NCBI GenBank assembly: GCA_029260735.1
Contig: JAJDCR010000045.1
Location: forward strand, 1-59,958
Reading direction: 5' to 3'
DNA: 59,958 nucleotides
From: Planctomycetota bacterium
Lineage (GTDB): Bacteria; Planctomycetota; Uabimicrobiia; Uabimicrobiales; Uabimicrobiaceae
The notes beneath the pieces were generated by a model. That model was not told where the DNA came from and did not search any database. It worked only from the letters and a program-made list of their open reading frames with translations. A program made the position numbers and the translations under genes. The number at the start of each line of letters is the position of its first letter. The first letter of the stretch is position 1. Positions 1-7,733 of this stretch are shown here, piece after piece.

Positions 1-251
1 ATAGCTGTCAACTTAAGCCGCAAGTCCTTGAAATATCCCCGAAGGGGCTTAATGTTAGTAGCTCCGGGTGCAAACCCGGAGGTAAATGGAACACCCGACC
101 CAAATCGCCCTGAAGGGGCGAAACTTTCTTTGTCTCACCCCTTCAGGGTGAATTTGGGACGCAATACATTATCCCATGGGTTGGAAACCCATGGCTACTC
201 ACATTAACCCCCTTCGGGGGAATAACTTACGGCTTAGGTTGACACATATGG
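1..251. repeat. MITE-like palindromic element, copy 1
   Basis: The first bases (atagctgtcaacttaagccg) reappear inverted near 228-249 (cttacggcttaggttgacac), giving terminal inverted repeats of about 22 bp. Internal GC-rich hairpins include ccccgaagggg (38-48), tccgggtgcaaacccgga (62-79) and cccatgggttggaaacccatgg (173-194). A second element with the same termini lies at 1344-1612. No coding potential is seen. The left boundary may be cut by the window. It resembles small non-autonomous elements common in environmental genomes; which transposase moves it is unknown. Confidence 0.7.
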
Positions 252-377
252 GGCAACGCCCCAAGGCCATTAGGTTAAGGGAAACATCTAGAAAATAAAG
301 GATAGAGGATGATTTTGTTTCTCTAGCCATTGAAAAGAGGAAGATTAGGTTTTCTTAAAAGTCAGGTTTTAGGAGGC

Positions 378-577
378 GTAACGGACAACCACAAGGGCCT
401 TTGCAGGCGGCCCTCGTAGTTGTCCCTACAGACCATCGCAGGAACAAATTCAGGTAAATGAAATCGATCAATATACCAGCCAATACAAGCGGTAAATTAT
501 TTCTTGTCACCTAGATATCCCTGTAGGGACAACAGCAAGGGCCTGCCTGCAGGGCCCTTGTGGTTGTCCGCTACGCC
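378..577. repeat. Pair of inverted REP-like palindromes
   Basis: A palindromic unit of about 54 bp at 378-431 (acggacaaccacaagggcc ... gttgtccctaca) recurs in reverse complement at 521-577, about 85 percent identical by eye. Each unit is itself a hairpin with a GC-rich stem. The arrangement matches the head-to-tail pairing seen in REP/BIME elements. The 90 bp between the units show no gene. Function unknown. Confidence 0.65.
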
Positions 578-629
578 TGATAGAATACATCCTTGGGAAA
601 TTATTTTTTAGAAAACCAAACTACCATGC

Positions 630-670
630 TATAAGAGGTAGAGGAATAAAATCGTCCTCTACCTCTTATA
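630..670. repeat. Perfect 16-bp stem hairpin
   Basis: tataagaggtagagga (630-645) is followed after 9 bases by its exact reverse complement (655-670). No T-tract follows and no gene ends nearby, so it is called a hairpin rather than a terminator. The stretch from 252 to 880 contains this hairpin and the REP-like pair, but no credible gene. Confidence 0.6.
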
Positions 671-880
671 TATTCTAACATCCCCTTAACTTAATGGCTT
701 TGGAACGAGCGGAGGGACACGCTGAAAATAAAGACTTTGCCAGCTATTAAACCAGGCTGCAAAAATTCCCCCCAAACAAAAACCTACCCCACTCGCCAAT
801 GAATACGGCCAAGTAAAAATAAGCAGAAAACATTAATCCTTTGAAATACATGTCTTAGGTGGCTATTTTCCTACCCAAAA

Positions 881-922
881 TCAAATCTTCCAAATTGTAT
901 ATGTGTTCTGAGGCAACTCAAT
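881..922 (-). pseudogene. Displaced 3' end of the BRO-N-like gene (attL side)
   Basis: Read on the minus strand, this encodes IELPQNTYTIWKI and a stop. The intact gene ending at 36788 finishes IELPQNTYTIWKV and stop. Differences are one synonymous change and one Ile/Val change. Similarity continues past the stop to about 809 (matching 36716 onward) at a constant offset of 35907. This is the original chromosomal 3' end, left behind when an element integrated and supplied a replacement end. Confidence 0.85.
897..922. other. attL core (26-bp direct repeat)
   Basis: Bases 897-922 equal 36804-36829 exactly; the core contains tgtgttctgaggcaactcaa. Similarity stops abruptly at 923/36830 and decays gradually to the left, as expected for an attachment site formed in the 3' end of a gene. 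Confidence 0.85.
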
Positions 923-1017
923 GTTAGTCTGTAAACTGTTGAATAACAATAGATTATAGTGCCAGATGTTTTTTTTGGTGGGATATGTGTGGACAACTGA
1001 TCAGACTCCGCTCAAAT

Positions 1018-1050
1018 AAAAAAGCCCCTCGCAAATGAGGGGCTTTTTTT
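1018..1050 (+). terminator. Rho-independent terminator-like hairpin
   Basis: aaaaaagcccctc, a 6-base loop, then gaggggctttttt: a perfect GC-rich stem flanked by A and T tracts, so it could work on both strands. No gene directly upstream is recognised. It may end transcription leaving or entering the element. Confidence 0.75.
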
Positions 1051-1184
1051 GTTTTGATCGATATTGTCTGTGTAGGTTTTTACTATAAGGTATTCCTGAA
1101 CAATAGTTTAACAACTCAAAACCAAAGATTCTTTGTCCTGAAGGGACAAGACAACCCAGCCTAGGACGAAGTCCTAGGTAAACC

Positions 1185-1283
1185 GATGCCCGGATGAAAC
1201 CTCACCATTTCGATAATGATGCCTAGACGAAACCACAACATTTCGATAACGATGTCCAGGTGAAACCTCACCATTTCGGTAAC
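1185..1283. repeat. Three 33-bp tandem repeats
   Basis: Units start at gatg 1185, 1218 and 1251, with a partial fourth at 1284. Each has the form gatgyccrgrtgaaacc-tcaccatttcgrtaay with a few substitutions. There are no spacers, so it is not a CRISPR array. It sits in the middle of the inverted-repeat element 1106-1682. Confidence 0.75.
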
Positions 1284-1343
1284 GATGCAAATACGACGAG
1301 TACATATATTTTACTTGGGCTCGGTTTACCTAGGACTTCATCC

Positions 1344-1612
1344 CATAGCTGTCAACCTAAGTCGTAAGTGTTGATACTGTAAAGGTTTTTGCCGCGAAGC
1401 GGTGGAGGGTTATAGCCTGGTGGCTTTAGCCCCAGGTTAGGAGTTTCCCCTAGATGGGTGTGCTGGAGGCACACAGGAAACATAGCCTCCTGCGCTCCTT
1501 CAGAGCGCATATTTGGAGAGACATCGTTTCCCTGGGCATGAATGCCCAGGCTATAACCCCCCACCGCTTCGCGTTGAAATACAAGAACTTACGCTTTAAG
1601 TTGACAGCTATG
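1344..1612. mobile_element. MITE-like element, copy 2, with 11-bp target duplication
   Basis: Terminal inverted repeats begin catagctgtcaac (1344) and end gttgacagctatg (1612), and match the copy at 1-251. The element is flanked on both sides by ggacttcatcc (1333-1343 and 1613-1623). This direct repeat is best explained as a target-site duplication, since removing the element and one copy restores the outer inverted repeat. It is 269 bp, non-coding, with internal hairpins. Confidence 0.8.
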
Positions 1613-1910
1613 GGACTTCATCCTAGGCTGGGTTGTCTTGTCCCTTCAGGACAAAGAATCTTTGGTTTTGAGTTGTTAAAACTTCAGACTTTTTTTGGAC
1701 TTTGTTTGAGGTACGAAAGTTTACGAAAAATACACGTCAGGGTTATCGGAAACTATAAATTCTTTGTCCTTAAGGCCAAAAATAAAAAACCTACCCACTC
1801 AGCCCCCCAAAGTGGCTCTACCACGAGAGGCTTTTTTTATGCCAGACGATAGGTTTGAATAACCGAAGAGCGAAGTTATAAATGGATTTCATATTTTCTG
1901 AACAAAGTCT

Positions 1911-2013
1911 TTGCACATTATCTCCATGAAAAAGTATAGTATAACTGCAAAAAGTGCCGTTTTTTGACTCTATTTACAGTTATACTATACTTTTTCATGG
2001 AGATAATGTGCAA
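1911..2013. repeat. Miniature element with perfect 37-bp inverted repeats
   Basis: The left arm 1911-1947 (ttgcacattatctccatgaa...) and right arm 1977-2013 are exact reverse complements over 37 bp with a 29-base centre. There is no coding capacity. The perfect arms suggest recent movement or strong structural selection. Confidence 0.75.
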
Positions 2014-2065
2014 TATAGTTGACGTTGATCACATCTTAGGCCAATATTTCAGATAAAACAATTTG

Positions 2066-2349
2066 AGGGTGGGCAAGGCTTATCTGAAACCGCTTTTGAA
2101 TGAGACTATCGAAAACCGTTTGATGGCTTATGTTCCCTGGAGGGTAAGGCTCCTGCCGCACCGGGAATGTGATTAGCTCCTGACATGGTATTTCAACACA
2201 TTTATTTGCCATCGGTTTCATATTGAAAATGAAAAAACGCTTTTATATCGCAGGTGCTCCTGCCGCAACTGGAGATCACCTAGCAGGTTTCTTTATCAGG
2301 AATTAATCACATCCCAGGTGCGGCAGGAGCCTTACCTTCCAGGGAACAT
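2066..2349. repeat. Dispersed repeat, copy 1, with internal inverted arms
   Basis: Bases 2066-2262 resemble 59770-59958 at the window end; shared words include cttatctgaaaccg, cctggagggt, aggctcctgccg and ggtttcatattgaaaa. Inside this copy, 2130-2175 recurs in reverse complement at 2304-2349. It is non-coding as far as seen; the 61-codon minus frame here only follows the repeat. It marks the boundary between the repeat nest and the first gene of the element. Confidence 0.75.
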
Positions 2350-2510
2350 GGTACTTTGCAAGGCTTTAGCTAGTCTCATAAGGGAAAGAAGTAGCTCGAA
2401 AGATGGTGGAGCCTAAAAGTCAGCTAAATTGGTGTGATTGTTGCTAAATCTCAATAAATGTGATATTTTCTACATAGAATATTTTATTTTTTCGCACGGA
2501 GGACAAAGAT

Positions 2511-2825
2511 ATGGAAGCACAGGCGGAAACTTTAAGTGTTGAGCAGTTTCTATCTTCTCTGAAGCAGGTTTTGCAAAAACGTGGTGTGGAGTATGAAGAA
2601 AAGTTTGATATAACGGGCATAGGGAAAGTAACTATTCATGTTTCTCCAGATGATGAGATGCAGAAAGATGAGAGTGATTTGGAAAAAACTTCGGAGAATA
2701 TGACCAGAGATGAATTGATAGCGGCTATTTGGCCAAAAGAGAAGGTTAAACCGTTGGGAGTGTTAAAGTATGATGATCCTTTTGGTCCAGCTGTACCAGA
2801 TGAGGATTGGGAGTTTAATAATTAG
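2511..2825 (+). CDS. Small acidic protein, putative antitoxin partner of a truncated PIN toxin
   Basis: This 104-residue protein has no family I can name. A strong ribosome binding site (ggagg, about 2499) fixes the start. The protein is acidic, and its C-terminal part (PLGVLKYDDPFGPAVPDEDW) is proline-rich and probably unstructured, as in many antitoxin tails that wrap a toxin. Two bases after its stop, the next frame begins like a PIN-domain ribonuclease and then breaks off. In VapBC-type pairs the antitoxin gene comes first and nearly touches the toxin gene, as here. The antitoxin role is inferred from context only. Confidence 0.6.
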   Translation: MEAQAETLSVEQFLSSLKQVLQKRGVEYEEKFDITGIGKVTIHVSPDDEMQKDESDLEKTSENMTRDELIAAIWPKEKVKPLGVLKYDDPFGPAVPDEDWEFNN

Positions 2826-2827
2826 CT

Positions 2828-2908
2828 ATGATAGTATTGGATACGCATATTTGGATTTGGTTTGTTTCAGGTAAAAAGGAGCTTTTTCCTATATATATAT
2901 TTGAGTAA
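2828..2908 (+). pseudogene. Truncated PIN-domain (VapC-like) toxin
   Basis: ATG at 2828 opens MIVLDTHIWIWFVSG, the typical first strand of PIN-domain ribonucleases with its first catalytic Asp (D5). The frame then stops at codon 27 (2906-2908), whereas PIN toxins usually have 120-150 residues. The remaining acidic residues are absent, so a full-length nuclease is not made. No continuation was found in the other frames up to 3052. Likely a disabled toxin whose antitoxin-like neighbour survives. Confidence 0.65.
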
Positions 2909-3052
2909 TGAGAGAACGATTTTCCATCAAAATAAAAACCATTCATAATCCGCTCTATCATGGTAAGATTGAAACAACTGGGTTTTCTTTCTATTGAAAC
3001 GCTCTTTTTTATAAATGCTATCGTTTTTCCTTAAGAAGTAACAAAAATTAAA

Positions 3053-3838
3053 CTAATTACTTTCAAAATTTAGAAACGCCTTCTCTGCTGTGTTGAAATT
3101 CTCGTTATTTGAAAACAGTTTTATTTTAGGAAACAATGTTCTTGCATATATTAATAAGTTTTTATCCTTGCTAGCAAAACCATCCGCATGTTTAAGATAA
3201 GGTAAATATTCTAAATCTCTCATTTCGTTATTCAGTTTTTTTGGATTTTTCATTAGAGCTCCTTGAGAGTGTCTCCATATAACCGCTAAAAAAAAAGCCC
3301 TTGTGTATTGATACATAATCCAGTTGTTATCAAATTTTTCCCACAACTCTGAGTCTAATCCCGAAAACAAAATTCCTTTAGCAATTAAAGGAATCACTTC
3401 TGAGTTTTCGCAAAGAAAACTCGAAGATAGTTGATCAAGTAACTCGAATTTATCTTTTGGAAAGCCACATGTTTTGAAAGTTTGGTATAAACATCCGCAG
3501 GCCTTGAAAGCTACCTCAAAATTTTCAATGCTACCAATAGACTGCTTATCTAAATCCATATCTTTCTGGATAAATTCTTTGAAACTTTTAGTTAGTTGAT
3601 TATCAATTATTAAAGAATGAGATTCTTTGCTATTTCTTTCTTTTGAAATCATTGGCCAAATGTGTTCAATAATTTCAACCCTATCGATAACATCTTTAAA
3701 AATATCTTTACAATCTATTTTATCTGTGCTAGCCAGTTCCCTTATCAATACATCTGGTAACCAAAACGTCCAGTTTTTAAAACGATTATCTGCTAAATCA
3801 CATCTTACAAATGAATTATCTAAAACAATGTTAAGCAT
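3053..3838 (-). CDS. PIN-like hypothetical protein
   Basis: 261 residues, no close family recognised. The N-terminus (MLNIVLDNSFV) and the C-terminal stretch HADGFASKDKNLLIYARTLFP resemble the first strand and the last acidic strand of PIN-fold nucleases, where Asp residues bind the metal. The middle is helical and rich in Trp and Phe. Immediately upstream on the same strand lies a frameshifted short gene (3873-4073), which would be in the antitoxin position. The nuclease role rests only on these end motifs. Low GC is like that of its neighbours. Confidence 0.55.
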   Translation of the reverse strand: MLNIVLDNSFVRCDLADNRFKNWTFWLPDVLIRELASTDKIDCKDIFKDVIDRVEIIEHIWPMISKERNSKESHSLIIDNQLTKSFKEFIQKDMDLDKQSIGSIENFEVAFKACGCLYQTFKTCGFPKDKFELLDQLSSSFLCENSEVIPLIAKGILFSGLDSELWEKFDNNWIMYQYTRAFFLAVIWRHSQGALMKNPKKLNNEMRDLEYLPYLKHADGFASKDKNLLIYARTLFPKIKLFSNNENFNTAEKAFLNFESN

Positions 3839-3872
3839 TTTAGCTATGTCCTTACAAAATGTTTTCTAAATT

Positions 3873-4073
3873 TTAAAATTTACCTGGGAAATCGATCACG
3901 TCTGTCCAATCTTTAATTTTACCTATCAACACATATAACCCTTGAGCGTAATCTTCTTTAATTGTTTTCTTTATTAATCCACTCCTTTATCACTTCAATG
4001 GAACACGGTCTAAACATTCACCATTATCTTTTAGATCTATCTCAAATACAGGCTTTTGCTCATTATCTGACAT
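3873..4073 (-). pseudogene. Frameshifted small gene upstream of the PIN-like protein
   Basis: On the minus strand a frame starts MSDNEQKPVFEIDLKDNGE at 4073. It is continued in other frames by SIEVIKEWINKE, and then by DYAQGLYVLIGKIKDWTDV and DFPGKF, stopping at 3873. The three pieces join into one protein of about 70 residues if two frameshifts are corrected. The conserved-looking segments in successive frames argue for a decayed gene rather than chance. It ends 35 bases before the 261-residue PIN-like gene, so it may be a lost antitoxin or partner. Family unknown. Confidence 0.55.
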
Positions 4074-4095
4074 TCTTTTCGCCTTGTATTATTCT

Positions 4096-4382
4096 TCACC
4101 CCAAGTAAGCCCTTTTATCCGACTCAATCTCCACAATATACAAAACCCTCTTTCCTTCGTCAGTAGGCCCACTCCCATAAAAATATCGTTCCTCTACACA
4201 GTCAACACCTAACCCAAACCGCCATTCGTCAATATTGTCGCCATCTCTTGTGGTGGTGGCAAGCAAATGAATTCACCCTTTATGAACAAATAAGCCCTAA
4301 ACCCTCGGCTAGGGATAGCTGTGTGCATATACAGCCGACTGGATTCTGACAAGACATGTTTTCCTGCAATCCTCTTTTCCAT
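4096..4382 (-). pseudogene. Frameshifted hypothetical gene
   Basis: A minus-strand frame opens at 4382 (MEKRIAGKHVLSESSRLYMH ... AYLFIKGEFICL) behind a good ribosome binding site (gaggagg). Near 4255-4265 the coding sense passes to another frame (RDGDNIDEWRFGLGVD ... ERYFYGSGPTDEGKRVLYI), which ends at 4096. Joined, it would be about 95 residues. No family is recognised. A repeated ccacca run lies at the probable frameshift point. It precedes the other broken gene on the same strand, so the two may have formed a small operon with the PIN-like gene. Confidence 0.5.
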
Positions 4383-4681
4383 TCATCTATTCCTCCTCTA
4401 GAGGAGATTTGTCTATAGTAAAAATCTTATCTTATGGAGAATCGCTAGTCAAGGGTTGAGTGAAGTCACATGTGCTTTTTGATGGAGATTCGTAGGAGGT
4501 GTTTTACAGAAAGCATATATTCTTAAATGAAAAAATACCCAAGGACGACTATTTTATCCCTAGGCATGTTATGACAAAACCAACGCTCAGTAAAAAGAGT
4601 CGTATCATATTCTCTCTTGCGATATTATGTACGACTTTATTAGAGCATTGGTTCTTTGGCAATTAGGCGGGAAATTGGAAG
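4383..4681. other. Intergenic stretch without a clear gene
   Basis: Contains a 31-codon plus-strand frame at 4573-4668 (MTKPTLSKKSRIIFSLAILC, then one hydrophobic run) without a convincing ribosome binding site. Nothing else is recognised. Confidence 0.4.
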
Positions 4682-5218
4682 CTAAAGTCCTAAATCTGTA
4701 AATGAATTTCCACTCAGTCCATTATTCCAGTTAGTTCGGAAATCTAAAATTTCATATAATTCAAAAGGATTTATAACATCAATACCAAGGTCTTCACAAA
4801 TATCAGGAACTCTTTTTTTCGATCGGGGTTGTGTTCTTTTAGATACTTCACTTGTCACAACCGTTCTATTGTCTTTATCAGCCAACGCATAAGCTATTAA
4901 AAAACAGTCCATGCCTATAGCCATTATTTCATCTGTATTTAAGTCTGGAGCATAAGTGTTCAGTGTTAACTCAAGGAGATCTGGTGAAACGTCTTCGTTA
5001 AGAAGGAGAGATTTTTTTCTTTCTCTCTCACTAGCCCATACTTTTAATTGGTCTTTACTTGTTCCATTGACTATCTCGTTGTGAATTTCAACTGGAACTT
5101 TAACTTTACCTTTTATAGCAACATGAGTTAACCAGTCCCAAAACTCAGGTATTCTAGGTATGGGGTAATACATTCGTTTAGCATCAATAAAGACATTCGT
5201 ATCAAGTAAGTAAAGCAA
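4682..5218 (-). CDS. PIN-domain protein, DUF4411-like
   Basis: 178 residues. The start MLYLLDTNVFIDAKRMYY carries the first PIN acidic residue (D6). The later segments EIMAIGMDCFLIAYALA and VVTSEVSKR fit the other acidic strands of PIN-fold RNases. The whole resembles DUF4411 proteins, which are habitually paired with an HTH-ImmA/IrrE protein. That partner is the upstream gene 5234-6409, ending 15 bases before this start on the same strand. It is probably the toxin of a two-gene module cleaving RNA in the cytoplasm. Activity is inferred from family resemblance. Confidence 0.8.
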   Translation of the reverse strand: MLYLLDTNVFIDAKRMYYPIPRIPEFWDWLTHVAIKGKVKVPVEIHNEIVNGTSKDQLKVWASERERKKSLLLNEDVSPDLLELTLNTYAPDLNTDEIMAIGMDCFLIAYALADKDNRTVVTSEVSKRTQPRSKKRVPDICEDLGIDVINPFELYEILDFRTNWNNGLSGNSFTDLGL

Positions 5219-5233
5219 GTGACACTCCTATCG

Positions 5234-6409
5234 TTACAAGTTAATGACGTTTTCAATATTCCTAGCATTGACATCTAATATTTTAGCTGCCTTGGTTGTG
5301 CTCAAGGCTCCTTCGGCCATCATCCGTTTGACAACTCGAATAAGTGGTGTACCAATTTGATGTTTTTTTAAAACATAATAACTCGGTCCCCCCTGTTTTC
5401 CTTTGCTTTTCTCTTTTTTTTCAGATTTCTTATTTTTCCATTTTGTATAAAACTCTTTATTGAGAAATAACCATAAATCCTTTTCAATCATATTGCAACA
5501 ATACATTCTGTAAGAAACCATTGAATTACTGAGATTCCTTTTTTCCGCAAAATTTGAAACAAAGCTAACAATTTCATTCGTCGATTTATTTAAAGTTGAC
5601 ATTTTAATAGAACTAAGTTCTTCATGAGGCAGTAAAATGTTACTAGCAATATCATTACAAAGCTTTTCAGTTTTTTTCTCTTTTATTCCAGTTCCCAGTT
5701 TACTGCTAATACCTGTATTACCTAAAAACACATGAACTAACTCATGCAATAAGGTAAAGCTCCAGGCTGCTGGATGGTCTTTACTGTTTATGACTATAAA
5801 TGGAGATACGGGATCTGCTAAACAAAAACCTCTAAATAGTTCGGGATCTATATCTGTATGATGACTACCAAGGTTAGATTGCAAAAGTACAAAAATCCCA
5901 GATTTTTCAATTTGAGCTCGTAAATAGTTGAAAGACTCTGCTTGTTTTTTTTGTCGGAAAAATTCTAAATCAAACTCTATATTTTCCTTTATAGACTCGA
6001 TTATATGTTTAGTACTATCTGTTATTTTTATTGAACCAACGAAAGAAATAGGTATAGCTTCGTCTTCGTCTTCCAGGGCTGAGTTAATTAAATTTTGTCC
6101 TACTTTAATCTTCCTTACAAGAGCTTTAACCCATGCCTCTTCTTTTGGGGATATTTTTTTATTTGGCAAAGTTCTAAAATCTTCTATTGGTTTGCTTTCA
6201 ACGGGTTTTCTTGATATGTAAAAAATAGTAAGAGGAATGTGATATTTATTAGACATAAGGAGTAGCTTACCTCGGGGAGGGTTTAACTTTCCTGACTCCC
6301 ACTCCGCTAACTTTTCTTCACTAACCCCAAAAGCTGTGGCGGCTTCTCGCAAAGTATACCCCGCTTTTTCTCGCGCCCATATGAGATTATTTGGATTAAT
6401 TTTTGGCAT
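5234..6409 (-). CDS. XRE-type HTH / ImmA-IrrE metallopeptidase fusion
   Basis: 391 residues. Residues 7-60 form an XRE helix-turn-helix (ANK... AREKAGYTLREAATAFGVS ... WESGKLNPP). The central ImmA/IrrE (COG2856) peptidase domain carries the zinc motif HELVH at H222-E223-H226. The C-terminal 60 residues contain a basic linker and a second HTH-like segment (AEGALSTTKAAKILDVNAR). In characterised relatives the peptidase cleaves or controls a repressor. Here it is more likely the autoregulating antitoxin-side partner of the DUF4411 PIN gene 15 bases downstream. It is the first gene of that operon. Confidence 0.85.
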   Translation of the reverse strand: MPKINPNNLIWAREKAGYTLREAATAFGVSEEKLAEWESGKLNPPRGKLLLMSNKYHIPLTIFYISRKPVESKPIEDFRTLPNKKISPKEEAWVKALVRKIKVGQNLINSALEDEDEAIPISFVGSIKITDSTKHIIESIKENIEFDLEFFRQKKQAESFNYLRAQIEKSGIFVLLQSNLGSHHTDIDPELFRGFCLADPVSPFIVINSKDHPAAWSFTLLHELVHVFLGNTGISSKLGTGIKEKKTEKLCNDIASNILLPHEELSSIKMSTLNKSTNEIVSFVSNFAEKRNLSNSMVSYRMYCCNMIEKDLWLFLNKEFYTKWKNKKSEKKEKSKGKQGGPSYYVLKKHQIGTPLIRVVKRMMAEGALSTTKAAKILDVNARNIENVINL

Positions 6410-6655
6410 GATAGTAAACCATTTTCTATTTGACTTCAGTTAATTTGAACTAGTGTCACTTGTCATATTAGACGAGATAAACATATCACTGTGTTAGAAA
6501 AATACCACAGTAATATAACTTTGGCTAGGGAAAGTTTATCATGGGCAAGAACATCTTACTTAGGCTAGGTCGCCAGTTATTTTTTGTTAGTGGGCCTTTA
6601 CACAAACAGGTCTTGATCACTTCTTAAAATGTGATCAACCCCCACAAACATAATA

Positions 6656-6751
6656 CTAGCAGCCTGATAAGCTGCTCATCTTCTCGTGAGTACCTCGACA
6701 AAAAAACAAGCTCAATAAAACGATAGCTGCAATAGATAACCATTTAATCAT
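6656..6751 (-). CDS. Possible 31-residue hydrophobic peptide
   Basis: MIKWLSIAAIVLLSLFFCRG... has one hydrophobic segment ending in a lipobox-like LFFC. Its ATG overlaps the stop of the upstream lipoprotein gene (atgattaa overlap), which suggests translational coupling. It is too short to judge by composition, and no family is known. The rest of 6410-6743 contains no other candidate. Confidence 0.35.
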   Translation of the reverse strand: MIKWLSIAAIVLLSLFFCRGTHEKMSSLSGC

Positions 6752-7733
6752 TCTTTGACCCCTTATCCTGTTGCTCTTCGTTCAATTTTTTCAGACTTTC
6801 CTTTAAACTATCTAAGCGTTCTCTAGCACTAAATACTCTATTTTTGTCATATTCACTAAACTCGGAATCAAAAAGGGTTTCTTCGTCAGAGCCATCTAGC
6901 CTTGTAACCTCAACAGTAAGAATCATGTCATCACGATCTCTAGGTGCTTTTGACCATTCTCCAAACATGTTAGGTGCTAAACTCCATTCAGCTATCTCGC
7001 CAGGCTCTACTCCTCCTGGAACTTTATAATTAAACGTATCTTTAACCCAAGGAATACTTCTACCAGGAGAGGATAAAACAGCAGAAAAATACACTCTGGA
7101 AATAGGATACTTCGTTTCGTTCTTTATTTTAAGATCAATTATGGGCTTAGTTATGTATGATGATTCGGCATAATAAAATTCCGATTTAATAATTTTGAAT
7201 TTACTAATTTCAGACCTAGCTTTTTTTACTATTTCGTATTGTTTTTTTAGTTCTTTTATCTCGTCGACAGTTTTAATTATTTTTTCTTTAATTCTTTTTT
7301 TCTGGGCAGCAATTTCTTGCTTTCGGTGCTCAAGTAATTCTTTTTCATATTGAACCTGTCTTTCTTTTCGGCGAGCAACTTCTTCTTTTTCCCTAAGAAG
7401 TCTTTCTTCTTCAAACTTGGCTTGTTTTTCTTCTATTTCTGCTGCTATTTTTTCCCCGAGCTCAATTACATCAAGCGCGGTTTTTCCATCAAGCTCTTTT
7501 ACTATCTTTTTTTTGCTGCCTTCAGGATCTACCAAGTTGATATTTTTTAATGCAACAGCCGTAACTGCTGCTTTGAACTTTTCTTTTTCTTCCTTAGATA
7601 AGTCTTCCCTAATTTTTTTAATAGAGTCTTCTAAGCTTTCATCAGAAGATCCGTCAATTGTTTTTTCTCCGCAACCAACAATCAGAAAGGAAATTAGAAG
7701 AACGAATACGCGGCTCATGTGTATTTTTGTCAT
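6744..7733 (-). CDS. Lipoprotein with long coiled coil, DUF6694-like N-terminus
   Basis: 329 residues. A signal peptide with lipobox (LIVGC, Cys21) predicts a lipid-anchored envelope protein. Residues 28-95 (DESLEDSIKKIREDLSKEEK ... DGKTALDVIELGEKI) resemble the small DUF6694 lipoproteins. Residues about 95-175 are a charged Glu/Lys/Arg coiled coil. The C-terminal part looks like a beta domain (PIIDLKIKNETKYPISRVYF). The role is unknown. It stands alone between the toxin-like module and the repressor genes, so it may be cargo. The family assignment is tentative. Confidence 0.65.
   Translation of the reverse strand: MTKIHMSRVFVLLISFLIVGCGEKTIDGSSDESLEDSIKKIREDLSKEEKEKFKAAVTAVALKNINLVDPEGSKKKIVKELDGKTALDVIELGEKIAAEIEEKQAKFEEERLLREKEEVARRKERQVQYEKELLEHRKQEIAAQKKRIKEKIIKTVDEIKELKKQYEIVKKARSEISKFKIIKSEFYYAESSYITKPIIDLKIKNETKYPISRVYFSAVLSSPGRSIPWVKDTFNYKVPGGVEPGEIAEWSLAPNMFGEWSKAPRDRDDMILTVEVTRLDGSDEETLFDSEFSEYDKNRVFSARERLDSLKESLKKLNEEQQDKGSKND

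Larger units (their letters stand above)
1106..1682. repeat. Large inverted-repeat element, split by a nested insertion
   Basis: The left arm 1106-1178 (begins gtttaacaactcaaaacc) is the reverse complement of the right arm, which runs 1329-1343 and resumes at 1613-1682. The arm passes through ctttgtcctgaagggacaag and cctaggacgaagtcctagg. The right arm is interrupted by the 269-bp element 1344-1612. The centre holds three 33-bp tandem repeats. Open frames across it follow the repeats and are not taken as genes. From 923 to 2500 no supported gene is seen. Confidence 0.75.

Noticed and set aside
1185..1283. Possible CRISPR array
   Set aside because: The 33-bp units are contiguous, without spacers, and degenerate; no cas genes are in the window.
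1454..1852. 132-codon plus-strand frame
   Set aside because: It runs through the nested inverted-repeat elements and follows their palindromes; no ribosome binding site or family resemblance.
2036..2221. 61-codon minus-strand frame
   Set aside because: It lies wholly inside the dispersed repeat, whose second copy at 59770 carries indels (for example in its A-rich stretch) that would break the frame.
4573..4668. 31-codon hydrophobic frame
   Set aside because: No convincing ribosome binding site or neighbour coupling; kept only as a note in the intergenic entry.
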